Origin: a virus
Length of the DNA: 64,000 nt
Strand: one strand, 5' to 3'
IMG/VR virus record: IMGVR_UViG_3300042562_001017
Span: 17,086-81,085 of that record
The notes under the pieces were generated by a model that did no database searches, had not been told where the DNA came from, and saw only the letters and a program-made list of their open reading frames with translations. Position 1 is the stretch's first letter, and every line of letters begins with the position of its first letter. The position numbers and the translations under genes are program-made. Below are positions 50,797-59,606 of this stretch, piece after piece.

Positions 50797-53700
50797 ATGA
50801 CACAACCAAATTGTAGATTACAAATAAAAAGAAATGTAGCTCAAAAAGTTATAGAAAAAGCTACTAATGATTATAACAATCAAGTTATTACTAAAATTAA
50901 TTCTTATACTATAGGAGTTAATTTTAGTCCTAGATTTGAAAAATCTAAAGACCGTAAACAAGCTGAAGCTATTGCTAATAGAATTGCAGATGAAGCTAAT
51001 GCTACATTTCAATCTAAAAGTTATGGTAAAGTTGCTACAGTTAATTATGAAAAATTAAATGTACATGTAGAGCTAAAACCTTCTGAAAGATTATTAACTG
51101 CTTATGAGCAAAAAGCTTTAAAAGCTAATAACAAATTACCTAATTTAGGTCAATTAGTTATGTTTAATTCAGTACAAGGTGATACTGCTTCTAATCAAGC
51201 TGTTACTAAAATACTTGATACATTTAAAGAAAGATTTAAAATTGATTATGAAATAATTAGTCCTGAACAAGCTCAAGAAGTATTAAAAGATACTGAAGAA
51301 AAATATACTAATGAAACTGGATTTTATTTTGACAATAAAGTATATATTGTTGATTACGGTAACGGATTAGATTGGGATTCAGCTATTCATGAATATGGTC
51401 ATCCTTTTATGAGAGCTTTAAATAAATATAATCCTAATTTATTTACTTCTATTGTTCAACAAATAGCTAATACTCCTGAAGGAGAACAATTACGTGATGA
51501 AATTATTGCAGCAGGATATCCTGAAAATCAAATAGCTGAAGAATTAGCTGTTAGAGCATTAACTAAATTAGCTAAAAAGAATATTAATCCTGAAACAGGA
51601 AGTTTATTTGAAAAAGCAGTCGATAAGTTATTAAAGTTTTTAACTTCAATGATGAGAGATTTGTTTGGTAAAAAAGATTTAAAATTATCTACTTTATCTC
51701 CAAATACTACTATTGAAGAGTTAGCTGATATATTTAGTTTAAAACAAGGATTTATTGAAACTAAATCTATTGAGGTTAAACCAGGAGTACAAGAACTATT
51801 TGATTCTAATCCTGAATTAGCTAATCAGGTATATGAAGCTTTAGGGTTTAAAGTAAGTAATTCTTCTATTGCTTTAAATAAAATTAACAATACTGAAATA
51901 GGAAAAAATGTTACTTTATTTATAAACAATATGCCTGTTGAATATAAAAGGGTTAGTGAAAATTATTTTGAAGGCAAACAAATAACTAAAAAACAAGAAA
52001 CTGATTTTATAAATAGTTCAGAATCTGTTACTACTTCTATTGAAAAGTTTATAGAAAAAGAAGGTACTACAATTAGATATAGTTTAGATGAGTTAATTAA
52101 TTTTTATTTAGAAAAATTACCTAAATTTCAAGCAACATCACAACAAAAACAACAAGCTTTAGAAGCATATTCTCAATATTTAGATACTGTATTTCCTGAT
52201 AGTCAAGTAAAAGATATTGTTTATCATGGAACACCTGATGGCAGATTTGATAATTTTGACATTAATCAAGTTGGAAAAAACACAAAGCAATCTACTAAAG
52301 GTATTTATTTTACTGACAGTAAAAAAACTGCAGATTTTTATGCAGAAGGTTCTATAGATTTTAGTCAATTTGAATCTTTAGAAGAATACAATGCAGTTAA
52401 AACAGCAAAAGTTTTTTCTGCAATTTTAAATGCTAAAAATTTAAAATTAGTTAACAATCCTCAAGCTCAAGATAGACAGGGAGATGCAGTACTTAGAACT
52501 AAAGAAAAATTATCTGACAAAGGATTTGTTGGAGAATTAGATTATGCTTATCAATATATTGTATTTGAACCAGAACAAATTCATATATTAGGTTCTAAAC
52601 AAGATATAGAAGGATTTAAAAAGTTTACTCGTAATCAAAATAAACCATCTTTTAATAGAAAAGTTTCTCAACAAAACGTATCTACTACTTTAGATACTTT
52701 ACAAAGTAAAGTAAATGAAAAAGATGGAATGTTATCAGTTGACGGATTTGATAATATTTGGAAAAGAATATTTAAAACAGTTAAAGGAAAATATTCAGCT
52801 GCTAAAACTGAAAAGCAATTAGATGCTGAAAAAGTTCGTAATGAAGCAGATATAGTTATTCAAAATATCCAATCTGATATTATTAAAAAAGCTTTTCCTC
52901 TTGAAAATACTTATGTTGCTGATTATGTAGAGACTCCTGGAACTAAAGGAATGTATGATTTATTGTCTAAACAACTAGCTCCAATTATAGAAAAAGCTAA
53001 ACAAAGAGGTTCTGTAATGAAAGCTGAAATCTTTGTAGGTAATTCTGTTAGTTCTAAAGGAGATATAGTAAGTATATTAGAAATAGACCCTGAAGGTAAT
53101 TATTATATTTATGATTTAGGTACTAGATATAGTAATGTTTCAGCTAAAAATAAATATAAAAGTTTAAGTGAATGGACTAGTCAAATTAACCAAGTTAAAA
53201 CTATTCTTGAAACTGGAGATAGTGTTTTAGGTTTAAAAGCAGGTAAAGTTGAAGGTGCATATTTATTAGAATTAGAAATTGATTATAAAACAAAAGGATT
53301 AAATATTAAATCTAAAGCTACCTATAATGGTACAAATCAAAATGCAATTAATAAGTTTTTAAAAAATAGAGAGATTAAAGCTATGAATATAGTAGCTCCT
53401 AAATTTTTAAGAACTAAATCTGAAAAGATTAATGATTTTATTGATAGATTGTATTTGCAAATTGACGCTTTAACACAAAAAACTCCTAATACAGATATAG
53501 CTAAAGCTGCTAACAATGCTTTAATAGAATCTAAATTAAAATTAGCTCAAGAATTACAAATTGAAGCTAATACTAAAAATTTAATTAATCACGTTCAAAC
53601 TGAATTAGAAGAAATACAAAATATTTTATCTGAAGCTGATACTGCTGGATTACCTGATAGTAGTGATTTGTTATCGCAATTAGATGTATATAGTAAAATA

Positions 53701-56187
53701 CCTAATTTTATAGACAAACCTACTCCTGAACAACGTAAAGAAATGTTATATGTTCAAGGATTATCTGTTCAATTAAAAAATGAAATTTTAGAATATGAAC
53801 GTAAACTAATACAAAATGCAGCAGAAAAAACTGGAATTACTAGTTTTGTATCTGATATTTTTGCAGCAGTTAAAGATATAGGTTGGTTTAGAAAAGCAAC
53901 TATGGGTATATCTAAAATAGATAATCCTTTAGTAGCTACAGCTTTTAGATTATATACTGATGCAATGGGTAAAGCTAGAACTTCTGTTCAAACATTAGCT
54001 GATAAAATACTAGAAGCTTCTAAAGAATATAAAAGATTTACTGGAACAGATGATTATAAATTAATTATTGAAGGTAATAGTTTAGTTGGTGAATACACTC
54101 CTGATTTCTGGAAAGAATTTAGTAAAGCTAAAGACAATAATAATTGGGAATGGTTAAGTGAAAATGTAGTTTATAATAAAGAAAGATATTTAGCTAAAAG
54201 AGAAAATATGTTAAATTTCTTAGATTCTCAAAGAAATAAAAACATTAACGCTTTAAAAATAGCTAACCCTTCAATTTCAGAACAAGAATTAACTAAAGAA
54301 TTAGTTGAATTAGAAAAAACTGAAATGCGTAAATGGGATAATGCTAATAAGAATAATCTTTCTATTCATTTTACTCCTAAGTCTAAACATATTAATCCTA
54401 AATGGAAAGAAATTAAAGAAGGTAAATATAAAGGAACTCCTGTTGAAGCATTTTACGATTTATATCGTTCTGTATTAGAAGGAGCAAATGAATTATTTCC
54501 TGAACATATTAAATCTAATTTTATACCTAGTTTTAATCAAGAATTTATTGAAAAAACTGCTAATTTAGGTTTAGCTGGAGCAATTAGAGCATCAGCTTCA
54601 GGAATTTTAGATGATTTATCTACAAATTACGATGAAAACTTATATGGAGAAATAGATTCTGCTACTGGTATGCCTATAGATAAATTATTTATTCCAGGTT
54701 TAAATAATAAAGAAAATAAATCAATGGATTTAGGTGTAGTTTTATTTAGATTTATGGAAGGAGTTTATAGATATAAAGAACTTTCTGAAGTAGAACAAAC
54801 TATACTAGCTGTACAAAGACAGTTACGTAATGGTAAAACTAAAGTAGTTGATAGTTTAGGTAGAGAATTACCTGAAGGTAAAGTTGCTGATAGAAATGTT
54901 ACTAACAATCGTACTGCTGATGCTTTTGATGATTGGGTTAAATCTTCAATTTACAATCAAAAAAGAGTCGACGAGGGTTCTTTTGAAATTACTGATAAAA
55001 GTGCTGGTGGATTTTTAAAACTAATGGGTCTTATTAAAGAAGGTGATACTAAAAAGATTTCTTATGCTAGAATAGCTGATAAATTAATTAGATATACTTC
55101 TTTACATAACTTAGCTTTTAATATGTATTCTCCATTAGTCAATTTATTTGGTGGAGCTTCTAACATGTATATGTCTGGTGCTGGAGGATTAGATTACAGT
55201 AATGAAAATTTAACTAAAGCTTTTAGTTATGTAATGCAAGGTAAAACTGGAATATCATCAGAAGATGCTCAAAAAGCAAAGTTAATATATGAATATTTTG
55301 CTATTGAACAATCAGATGTTAACAGAGATATAGCTAATGAATTATCTAACAGATATTTAACTAAACTTACTGATAAGTATAATGGTATGACATTGCAAAG
55401 AGAATCTGAAAATGTTTTACAAAGAGCAGGTTTAATCGCTATGATATTATCAAACAAACATTCTATGAAATGGAATGATTTTAGTGTAGTTGATGGTAAA
55501 TTAGTTGTAGAAGATAACAATATGACTAAAGAAACATTTAGACAAAAAGTTATAACAGTTAATAGTAAAAATATAGGTGGTGTAAATCCTGATGATTTAG
55601 CTTCAGCTAAAAGATATATTGCTGGTAGAATGATTATGCAACATAGAAGTTGGCTACCTGCAATGGCTATTGAAAGATTTGGACAAAAACAATTTGATTA
55701 TGTATTAGAAAGAGATGTTGAAGGAAGATATAGAACAGCAGTTAGATTATATAAAGCATTGTTTAGCAAATCTTTATTAGAGAAATTAACTCCAATGGAA
55801 CAAGCTAATCTTAAAGCTACTAGAATGGAAGCTATGTTATTATTGGGAACTGCTTTGTTAGTAATTGCTTTAAAAGGAGTTGATGATGATGAAAAAGAAA
55901 AATCTTGGTATAAGATATCAAATAAAATTTCGACAAGGGCTTTAGGTGAATTAGGGTTTTTTGTTGACCCAACTTTACAATCTCAATATCAGATTTTATT
56001 ATCTCCAGCAGCATCAACAGGTGTTTTAGAAGATGTTGGAGGATTAGGCAAGTCTATATGGAAAGAAGCTTTTGGAGATGAAGAAGAAAAAAAGAGAGCT
56101 AAACCTTTGAAAAAAACTGTTAAGTTATTTCCTTTAGCTAACAAAGGATATTCGTTTTTAGAAGATTTAAATGTAATAGAAGATTAA
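50797..56187 (+). CDS. Giant polyvalent virion protein with zincin and ADP-ribosyltransferase-like domains
   Basis: 1796 residues. A metallopeptidase-like segment has H198-E-Y-G-H202 (AIHEYGHPFMRAL) with a downstream acidic helix (IAEELAVRAL) giving a possible third ligand. From ~450 to 620 an ADP-ribosyltransferase fold is suggested: 'IVYHGTPDGRFDNFD' (H477), 'TKGIYFTDSKKTADFYA' (Y504, Y515) and a late strand 'YQYIVFEPEQIHIL' with Glu/Gln. This resembles ART domains in phage 'polyvalent' proteins. The middle is long helical. The last ~450 residues, with 'RYTSLHNLAFNMYSPLVNLFGG' in part, 'AGRMIMQHRSWLPAMA' and a membrane helix (EAMLLLGTALLVIALKG), resemble the conserved end of crAss-like giant proteins. 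Probably packaged next to the RNA polymerase. ART modification of host targets, as with T4 Alt, is the leading guess. Confidence 0.65.
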   Translation: MTQPNCRLQIKRNVAQKVIEKATNDYNNQVITKINSYTIGVNFSPRFEKSKDRKQAEAIANRIADEANATFQSKSYGKVATVNYEKLNVHVELKPSERLLTAYEQKALKANNKLPNLGQLVMFNSVQGDTASNQAVTKILDTFKERFKIDYEIISPEQAQEVLKDTEEKYTNETGFYFDNKVYIVDYGNGLDWDSAIHEYGHPFMRALNKYNPNLFTSIVQQIANTPEGEQLRDEIIAAGYPENQIAEELAVRALTKLAKKNINPETGSLFEKAVDKLLKFLTSMMRDLFGKKDLKLSTLSPNTTIEELADIFSLKQGFIETKSIEVKPGVQELFDSNPELANQVYEALGFKVSNSSIALNKINNTEIGKNVTLFINNMPVEYKRVSENYFEGKQITKKQETDFINSSESVTTSIEKFIEKEGTTIRYSLDELINFYLEKLPKFQATSQQKQQALEAYSQYLDTVFPDSQVKDIVYHGTPDGRFDNFDINQVGKNTKQSTKGIYFTDSKKTADFYAEGSIDFSQFESLEEYNAVKTAKVFSAILNAKNLKLVNNPQAQDRQGDAVLRTKEKLSDKGFVGELDYAYQYIVFEPEQIHILGSKQDIEGFKKFTRNQNKPSFNRKVSQQNVSTTLDTLQSKVNEKDGMLSVDGFDNIWKRIFKTVKGKYSAAKTEKQLDAEKVRNEADIVIQNIQSDIIKKAFPLENTYVADYVETPGTKGMYDLLSKQLAPIIEKAKQRGSVMKAEIFVGNSVSSKGDIVSILEIDPEGNYYIYDLGTRYSNVSAKNKYKSLSEWTSQINQVKTILETGDSVLGLKAGKVEGAYLLELEIDYKTKGLNIKSKATYNGTNQNAINKFLKNREIKAMNIVAPKFLRTKSEKINDFIDRLYLQIDALTQKTPNTDIAKAANNALIESKLKLAQELQIEANTKNLINHVQTELEEIQNILSEADTAGLPDSSDLLSQLDVYSKIPNFIDKPTPEQRKEMLYVQGLSVQLKNEILEYERKLIQNAAEKTGITSFVSDIFAAVKDIGWFRKATMGISKIDNPLVATAFRLYTDAMGKARTSVQTLADKILEASKEYKRFTGTDDYKLIIEGNSLVGEYTPDFWKEFSKAKDNNNWEWLSENVVYNKERYLAKRENMLNFLDSQRNKNINALKIANPSISEQELTKELVELEKTEMRKWDNANKNNLSIHFTPKSKHINPKWKEIKEGKYKGTPVEAFYDLYRSVLEGANELFPEHIKSNFIPSFNQEFIEKTANLGLAGAIRASASGILDDLSTNYDENLYGEIDSATGMPIDKLFIPGLNNKENKSMDLGVVLFRFMEGVYRYKELSEVEQTILAVQRQLRNGKTKVVDSLGRELPEGKVADRNVTNNRTADAFDDWVKSSIYNQKRVDEGSFEITDKSAGGFLKLMGLIKEGDTKKISYARIADKLIRYTSLHNLAFNMYSPLVNLFGGASNMYMSGAGGLDYSNENLTKAFSYVMQGKTGISSEDAQKAKLIYEYFAIEQSDVNRDIANELSNRYLTKLTDKYNGMTLQRESENVLQRAGLIAMILSNKHSMKWNDFSVVDGKLVVEDNNMTKETFRQKVITVNSKNIGGVNPDDLASAKRYIAGRMIMQHRSWLPAMAIERFGQKQFDYVLERDVEGRYRTAVRLYKALFSKSLLEKLTPMEQANLKATRMEAMLLLGTALLVIALKGVDDDEKEKSWYKISNKISTRALGELGFFVDPTLQSQYQILLSPAASTGVLEDVGGLGKSIWKEAFGDEEEKKRAKPLKKTVKLFPLANKGYSFLEDLNVIED

Positions 56188-56188
56188 A

Positions 56189-56214
56189 AAAAGAGTAGGG
56201 AAACCTACTCTTTT
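56189..56214. terminator. Bidirectional terminator between convergent blocks
   Basis: A perfect 11-bp stem AAAAGAGTAGG / CCTACTCTTTT with GAAA loop. A-run on one side and T-run on the other mean it works on both strands. It ends the 53-kb rightward block and the leftward block whose last stop codon (56213-56215) overlaps the hairpin. Confidence 0.9.
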
Positions 56215-56404
56215 AATTATTATTTAATAAAACATGAAGAAACTTTTGTTTAAAAGCTTCTTTTATTTCATTGTTAGTGTAACCTACTACTCTCATTCCA
56301 GTTATTAGAGAGTCTAATACTTCGTGTACATCATCTTTTTCTAATGTATGAGTATATTCTGATGCATCTGTAAAAAATTTTATTTTTATTAACTTGCTAT
56401 CCAT
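56213..56404 (-). CDS. 63-residue protein, unknown function
   Basis: Acidic, alpha/beta, no membrane span. Contains 'DDVHEVLDSLITGMRVVGYT'. Last gene of the leftward block, its stop lying within the terminator hairpin. Overlaps the upstream membrane gene by 16 bases. Confidence 0.5.
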   Translation of the reverse strand: MDSKLIKIKFFTDASEYTHTLEKDDVHEVLDSLITGMRVVGYTNNEIKEAFKQKFLHVLLNNN

Positions 56405-56601
56405 AGTGTGTATATTATATAAGAAATTATTGCAAAAATACTTATTACAGATAGTATGAAAAATAATATTTCTATCATTAAAAATATATAATCAATAAAA
56501 TCAATACTATTAGTAATAGTAGGTATCATTTTATAAGAACTTACAGCGAATTTAAAAAATAGCAAACATAGTAAGATTGCTAATATTATATCTATTACCA
56601 T
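56389..56601 (-). CDS. Small two-helix membrane protein
   Basis: 70 residues with spans at ~3-22 and ~42-68 and a short polar link (SSYKMIPTITNSIDF). Overlaps both neighbours by a few bases, so translationally coupled. Holin-like in size but far from the main lysis cassette; the glucosaminidase gene at 59100 is in the same strand block. Function unknown. Confidence 0.5.
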   Translation of the reverse strand: MVIDIILAILLCLLFFKFAVSSYKMIPTITNSIDFIDYIFLMIEILFFILSVISIFAIISYIIYTLWIAS

Positions 56602-57245
56602 ATTATTTCAATTAAAGGTCCGTAATGTTTTTTTAAAAACTTATTACATTCTGCAAAACAATCATCAGCATTCCAAGAAGATGCAGAAGGATGACGAATT
56701 TGTTGTACACTAATGTAATCATTTTTAATAAGTTGTGTATATTCTTTAGCTAAATCTCCCATTGATATTATATAAATAGGCCATTCTAAAGTATTAAGTA
56801 AGTTTACAAATTCATAATTAAATTGTTTCCAAAGTTCATCATGATGAAATTCAGATACAGTTAAATTAGAATTGTAAAGTAAAACTCCTTGTGTAGATAA
56901 ATACGATAAATCATTGTCATAGTTTAATTTTAAACCATCGTATATTTGATTTTCTATTTCCGAATGTATCTTACTTAAAATATAAGGAGTTATAGAAGAG
57001 TTTGCTGAAAAAGCTAATCCATCAGAAATGTTACTAGTGTATGGTTCATCACTCCATACAATAACAACAGTTTTGTTTATATCAGTTTCTTTAAAACATC
57101 TAAAAACATTTTGTCTTTCAGGATAAACTTTTTGAACTTTTCTAAGTTTAGCTAAAGTACTTCCTAATTCAGCAAACATGGTTGATGAGGTTATAGATGA
57201 GAATTTCTCATTCCATGTATTAAACAAAGTTTTATATATTTCCAT
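56595..57245 (-). CDS. Uracil-DNA glycosylase (family 1-like, divergent)
   Basis: 216 residues, close to the usual ~225. 'VVIVWSDEPYTSNISDGLAFSA' aligns without gaps to the UDG water-activating motif (VVIxGQDPYH...GLAFSV). This keeps the catalytic Asp but replaces the flanking Gly-Gln and Pro-Tyr-His. Then come 'GVLLYNSNLTV' (UDG: GVLLLNTVLTV) and 'RHPSASSW' (UDG: HPSPLSA), which carries the catalytic His. It would remove uracil from DNA. Other crAss-like phages also encode UDG. The altered motif may change uracil selectivity. Part of the nucleotide/DNA block with thymidylate synthase and MazG-like protein. Confidence 0.75.
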   Translation of the reverse strand: MEIYKTLFNTWNEKFSSITSSTMFAELGSTLAKLRKVQKVYPERQNVFRCFKETDINKTVVIVWSDEPYTSNISDGLAFSANSSITPYILSKIHSEIENQIYDGLKLNYDNDLSYLSTQGVLLYNSNLTVSEFHHDELWKQFNYEFVNLLNTLEWPIYIISMGDLAKEYTQLIKNDYISVQQIRHPSASSWNADDCFAECNKFLKKHYGPLIEIIW

Positions 57246-57430
57246 TAAAGTATATTAGCTTTACCGTTTATAGATTCTCTAATATACTTAACAGTAATGC
57301 TAAAGTCTTTATACTTTTTTTGTATAAGATTTAATATATAATCTTTATTATTTGAGTCTGAAGATACTGTTTCAAATTTAGGTTGAGTATTTCCATTTTT
57401 TTCTATTGTAAATGCACAATTATATCTCAT
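57245..57430 (-). CDS. 61-residue beta-strand protein, unknown function
   Basis: ATG at 57430 is chosen (product MRYNCAFTIEKNGN...) because it needs only a small overlap with the upstream gene; a longer version has an unlikely Cys/Leu-rich start. Alternating charged and hydrophobic residues suggest a small beta sheet. Coupled to UDG at its end. Not recognised. Confidence 0.5.
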   Translation of the reverse strand: MRYNCAFTIEKNGNTQPKFETVSSDSNNKDYILNLIQKKYKDFSITVKYIRESINGKANIL

Positions 57431-57680
57431 TTTCTTTAACTTTAAATCCCCACATAAGGTTAATCCACATAAATTGTTTTTCAGCAAAAGTTTTATTAAA
57501 CTTAAGTTTTTTTCTTAATAACTCTATACTAAAGTTTTTCCATTCTTTAAATTGTTCTTCAGTAAAAGAATTTTCTTCATACCATTTTTCATTATCTTTA
57601 ACATCATCTACAGTTTTGTCAAAGTAAGATAATTGTTTATTAAGTATTTCTAATACTACTTCATCTTTTTTAGAGGTCAT
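57420..57680 (-). CDS. 86-residue helical protein, unknown function
   Basis: Charged, helical (SKKDEVVLEILNKQLSYFDK, FTEEQFKEWKNFSIELLRKK), aromatic near the end (QFMWINLMWGF). Overlaps both neighbours, consistent with a tightly packed early operon. Seen in similar form in other Bacteroidota phages, without known role. Confidence 0.5.
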   Translation of the reverse strand: MTSKKDEVVLEILNKQLSYFDKTVDDVKDNEKWYEENSFTEEQFKEWKNFSIELLRKKLKFNKTFAEKQFMWINLMWGFKVKENEI

Positions 57681-58077
57681 CTATTTTAATATTATTTTGT
57701 TTACGATACTCTATTTCATTTTTATAGATAGGTAAGTATGGATTATCAGGTTCACAATAAGTAAGTAAAGCATTTAAATGTCCATCTGTCATATTTTTTA
57801 ATAAAGTGACTGTAAACTTACCATAATCTTTAGTACCAGGTTTACCGTAACCAAATCTTTTTACATATTCTCTTATTGCCCAATGAGGGTCAGTAGAATA
57901 CGTATCTAATTCAACATAATCTATTCCATCTCTATGTGCTCTATGAATATAATCTAAACCTCCATCAGTTGTACAACCACCACAACTGCATAATTTGCAA
58001 TCATGGCGGTATTTACTTTCTATTACATCATTGCAATTTAAACATTGCATTGCATTTCTAACTAAAAAACGTTCCAT
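57670..58077 (-). CDS. Zinc-ribbon protein of a common phage family, unknown function
   Basis: 135 residues. The N-terminal ~45 hold 'CLNCNDVIESKYRHDC' and 'CSCGGCTTDGGLDYIHR', the Cys/His pattern of a zinc ribbon widespread in large phages (DUF7695-type by memory). C-terminal part is helical (DGHLNALLTYCEPDN). It may bind nucleic acid or a polymerase. Starts inside the end of the exonuclease gene (16-base overlap); ATG at 58050 is an alternative but would shorten the usual N-terminal arm. Confidence 0.55.
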   Translation of the reverse strand: MERFLVRNAMQCLNCNDVIESKYRHDCKLCSCGGCTTDGGLDYIHRAHRDGIDYVELDTYSTDPHWAIREYVKRFGYGKPGTKDYGKFTVTLLKNMTDGHLNALLTYCEPDNPYLPIYKNEIEYRKQNNIKIDDL

Positions 58078-58838
58078 TCTTTTACTACATTATTATCAAC
58101 AATTATATTATCTATAACTTTTAACGATTTAAAATTCTTATAAAATTCATCAATAGCTAAAGTTACATCTTTATAATGGTCAATATACTCAATTAAAATA
58201 ACATTAGCTGTATGGTCTTTAAATATATCTATGCCTTTTAAAACATTTTCTGCATATTTTGCACCTTTCTTAGCTAAACCCTTAATATTATTATGATTTC
58301 CTGTAATCATTTGACTCCAAAAAGCATATCTTTCTTGGTCTTCTGTTACAGTTACCCACTCATTTTTTCTCCAGTTGTAATGAGTACCTGTTGTTGCAAG
58401 AATATCTGAATCAATAGCTACAATATGAGAATTAGGAATACATTTATAAGCTGAAACAACATAATCGTCAACTTCAAAATCATTAGCTAAAAATATATTA
58501 TAGTTGTTTACCAAATAAGATTTAACAAAATTCCACCACTTAGGTTGTTCTAATTTTCTATCTTGTTTGTAAGTTGGATTAAAACTTAATTTATGAGATA
58601 TAGTGTTAACTCCTTTAATATAACCAACATAATGAGTAAAACCTCCTTTGTTTAAAATATCTCCTATAACATAATTACAAGATTCTATTAATTGTTCTTC
58701 GGTTTTCTCATTGTAAACTAATCTTCCTAATTCATCTCTTTGATATACAGGTTGTCCATCAACTTCATCAATTTGTATTTTGTTACCATGACCAATTGTA
58801 TAAGCAATTGAATCACAATCAAGAATAGCTATTTTCAT
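58062..58838 (-). CDS. 5'-3' exonuclease (PIN/FEN-like)
   Basis: 258 residues. 'ILDCDSIAY' gives the first metal-binding Asp, 'NDFEVDDYV' the D-x-x-x-D-D helix, 'VAIDSDILATTG' the next Asp. 'TGNHNNIKGLAKKGAKYAEN' is a variant of the family's GD-x-x-DNIPG-x-x-G-x-G-x-KKA helix-hairpin-helix, with Asn in place of two usual Asp residues. Removes RNA primers or flaps and degrades DNA during replication. Shorter than T4 RNase H but like other phage FENs. Immediately follows the MazG-like gene. Confidence 0.75.
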   Translation of the reverse strand: MKIAILDCDSIAYTIGHGNKIQIDEVDGQPVYQRDELGRLVYNEKTEEQLIESCNYVIGDILNKGGFTHYVGYIKGVNTISHKLSFNPTYKQDRKLEQPKWWNFVKSYLVNNYNIFLANDFEVDDYVVSAYKCIPNSHIVAIDSDILATTGTHYNWRKNEWVTVTEDQERYAFWSQMITGNHNNIKGLAKKGAKYAENVLKGIDIFKDHTANVILIEYIDHYKDVTLAIDEFYKNFKSLKVIDNIIVDNNVVKEWNVF

Positions 58839-59125
58839 ATTTTATTGTATTTGTTATGGTCAATATATTCTTCAAACTTAGCTAATTTATAATCAATTCT
58901 TTCTTGAATTTTATCATTATTAAACATTAACTTAAGTATTTCTAATCTAATAATTACATCACCAATTTCATCAATAATTGCTTCATCTGCAACTTTTTCT
59001 TGTTTTAATAACTTTTGATTAAGAATTAATCCTAATTCTTGACATTCTTCTGAAGCTTTATGAAGATTATAAAAATATCCATTTCTATCGTGAATAGTTT
59101 TAATTATTTCTTGATTTATTTCCAT
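58835..59125 (-). CDS. MazG-like nucleotide pyrophosphohydrolase
   Basis: 96 residues. The all-helical MazG core is visible: 'LHKASEECQEL' (the ExxE pair) and 'DEIGDVIIRLEIL' (the E-x-x-D pair), which bind Mg2+ and the nucleotide. Such enzymes hydrolyse dNTPs (dUTP, dCTP) or lower host ppGpp alarm signals. With thymidylate synthase and UDG next door, dUTP control is plausible. Overlaps the exonuclease by ATGA. Confidence 0.75.
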   Translation of the reverse strand: MEINQEIIKTIHDRNGYFYNLHKASEECQELGLILNQKLLKQEKVADEAIIDEIGDVIIRLEILKLMFNNDKIQERIDYKLAKFEEYIDHNKYNKI

Positions 59126-59606
59126 CTATTATTTTCTTTAATTTGTTAACATATTCAGTATCTTCAGCATATATACTACGAAGAAGATTAAAATAACCTT
59201 CCTCAGTAGTAATATTATAAGCATTTTGCATTTGCCAAGCTTTATAATCTAAAACACAACTTTCAATATTATCATATTTTGCGTAATTTCCATAATCATA
59301 AGGATTATTACAAAATGTAAATCTTTGTGCTGGAACTTTCATTCCAAATATATTGTTGTTTTCTTTACAAAGTTTTGATTTAAAATTGTTAGATTCTAAT
59401 ATTGCTTGAGCATATACTATATGTGAAAATCTAATTTTATGCTTTTCAAAATATAAAGTTTTACATAAATTATTACTATCACTAATACAATAAACTTCAT
59501 TTAATTGTTTTGATTCTTTATTGTAATATTGACTTTTCAAGCCTATAAACAAACCTAAAATAAATACTGCTAGTATTATTGTTATATCTCTAATCCACTC
59601 TTTCAT
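59100..59606 (-). CDS. Membrane-anchored glucosaminidase (second peptidoglycan hydrolase)
   Basis: 168 residues. N-terminal membrane helix (ITIILAVFILGLFIGL, ~8-24) acts as signal anchor. The catalytic domain shows the glucosaminidase signature 'AQAILESNNFKSKLCKENNN' continuing into 'IFGMK', with the Glu of 'LESN' as catalytic acid, then 'YAKYDNIESCVLDYKAWQ'. Cuts the glycan backbone of peptidoglycan. It lies in the early/DNA block, away from the M15 endolysin, so it may act at a different time, or as an anchored (SAR-like) lysin. Overlaps its neighbours at both ends. Confidence 0.75.
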   Translation of the reverse strand: MKEWIRDITIILAVFILGLFIGLKSQYYNKESKQLNEVYCISDSNNLCKTLYFEKHKIRFSHIVYAQAILESNNFKSKLCKENNNIFGMKVPAQRFTFCNNPYDYGNYAKYDNIESCVLDYKAWQMQNAYNITTEEGYFNLLRSIYAEDTEYVNKLKKIIDGNKSRNN

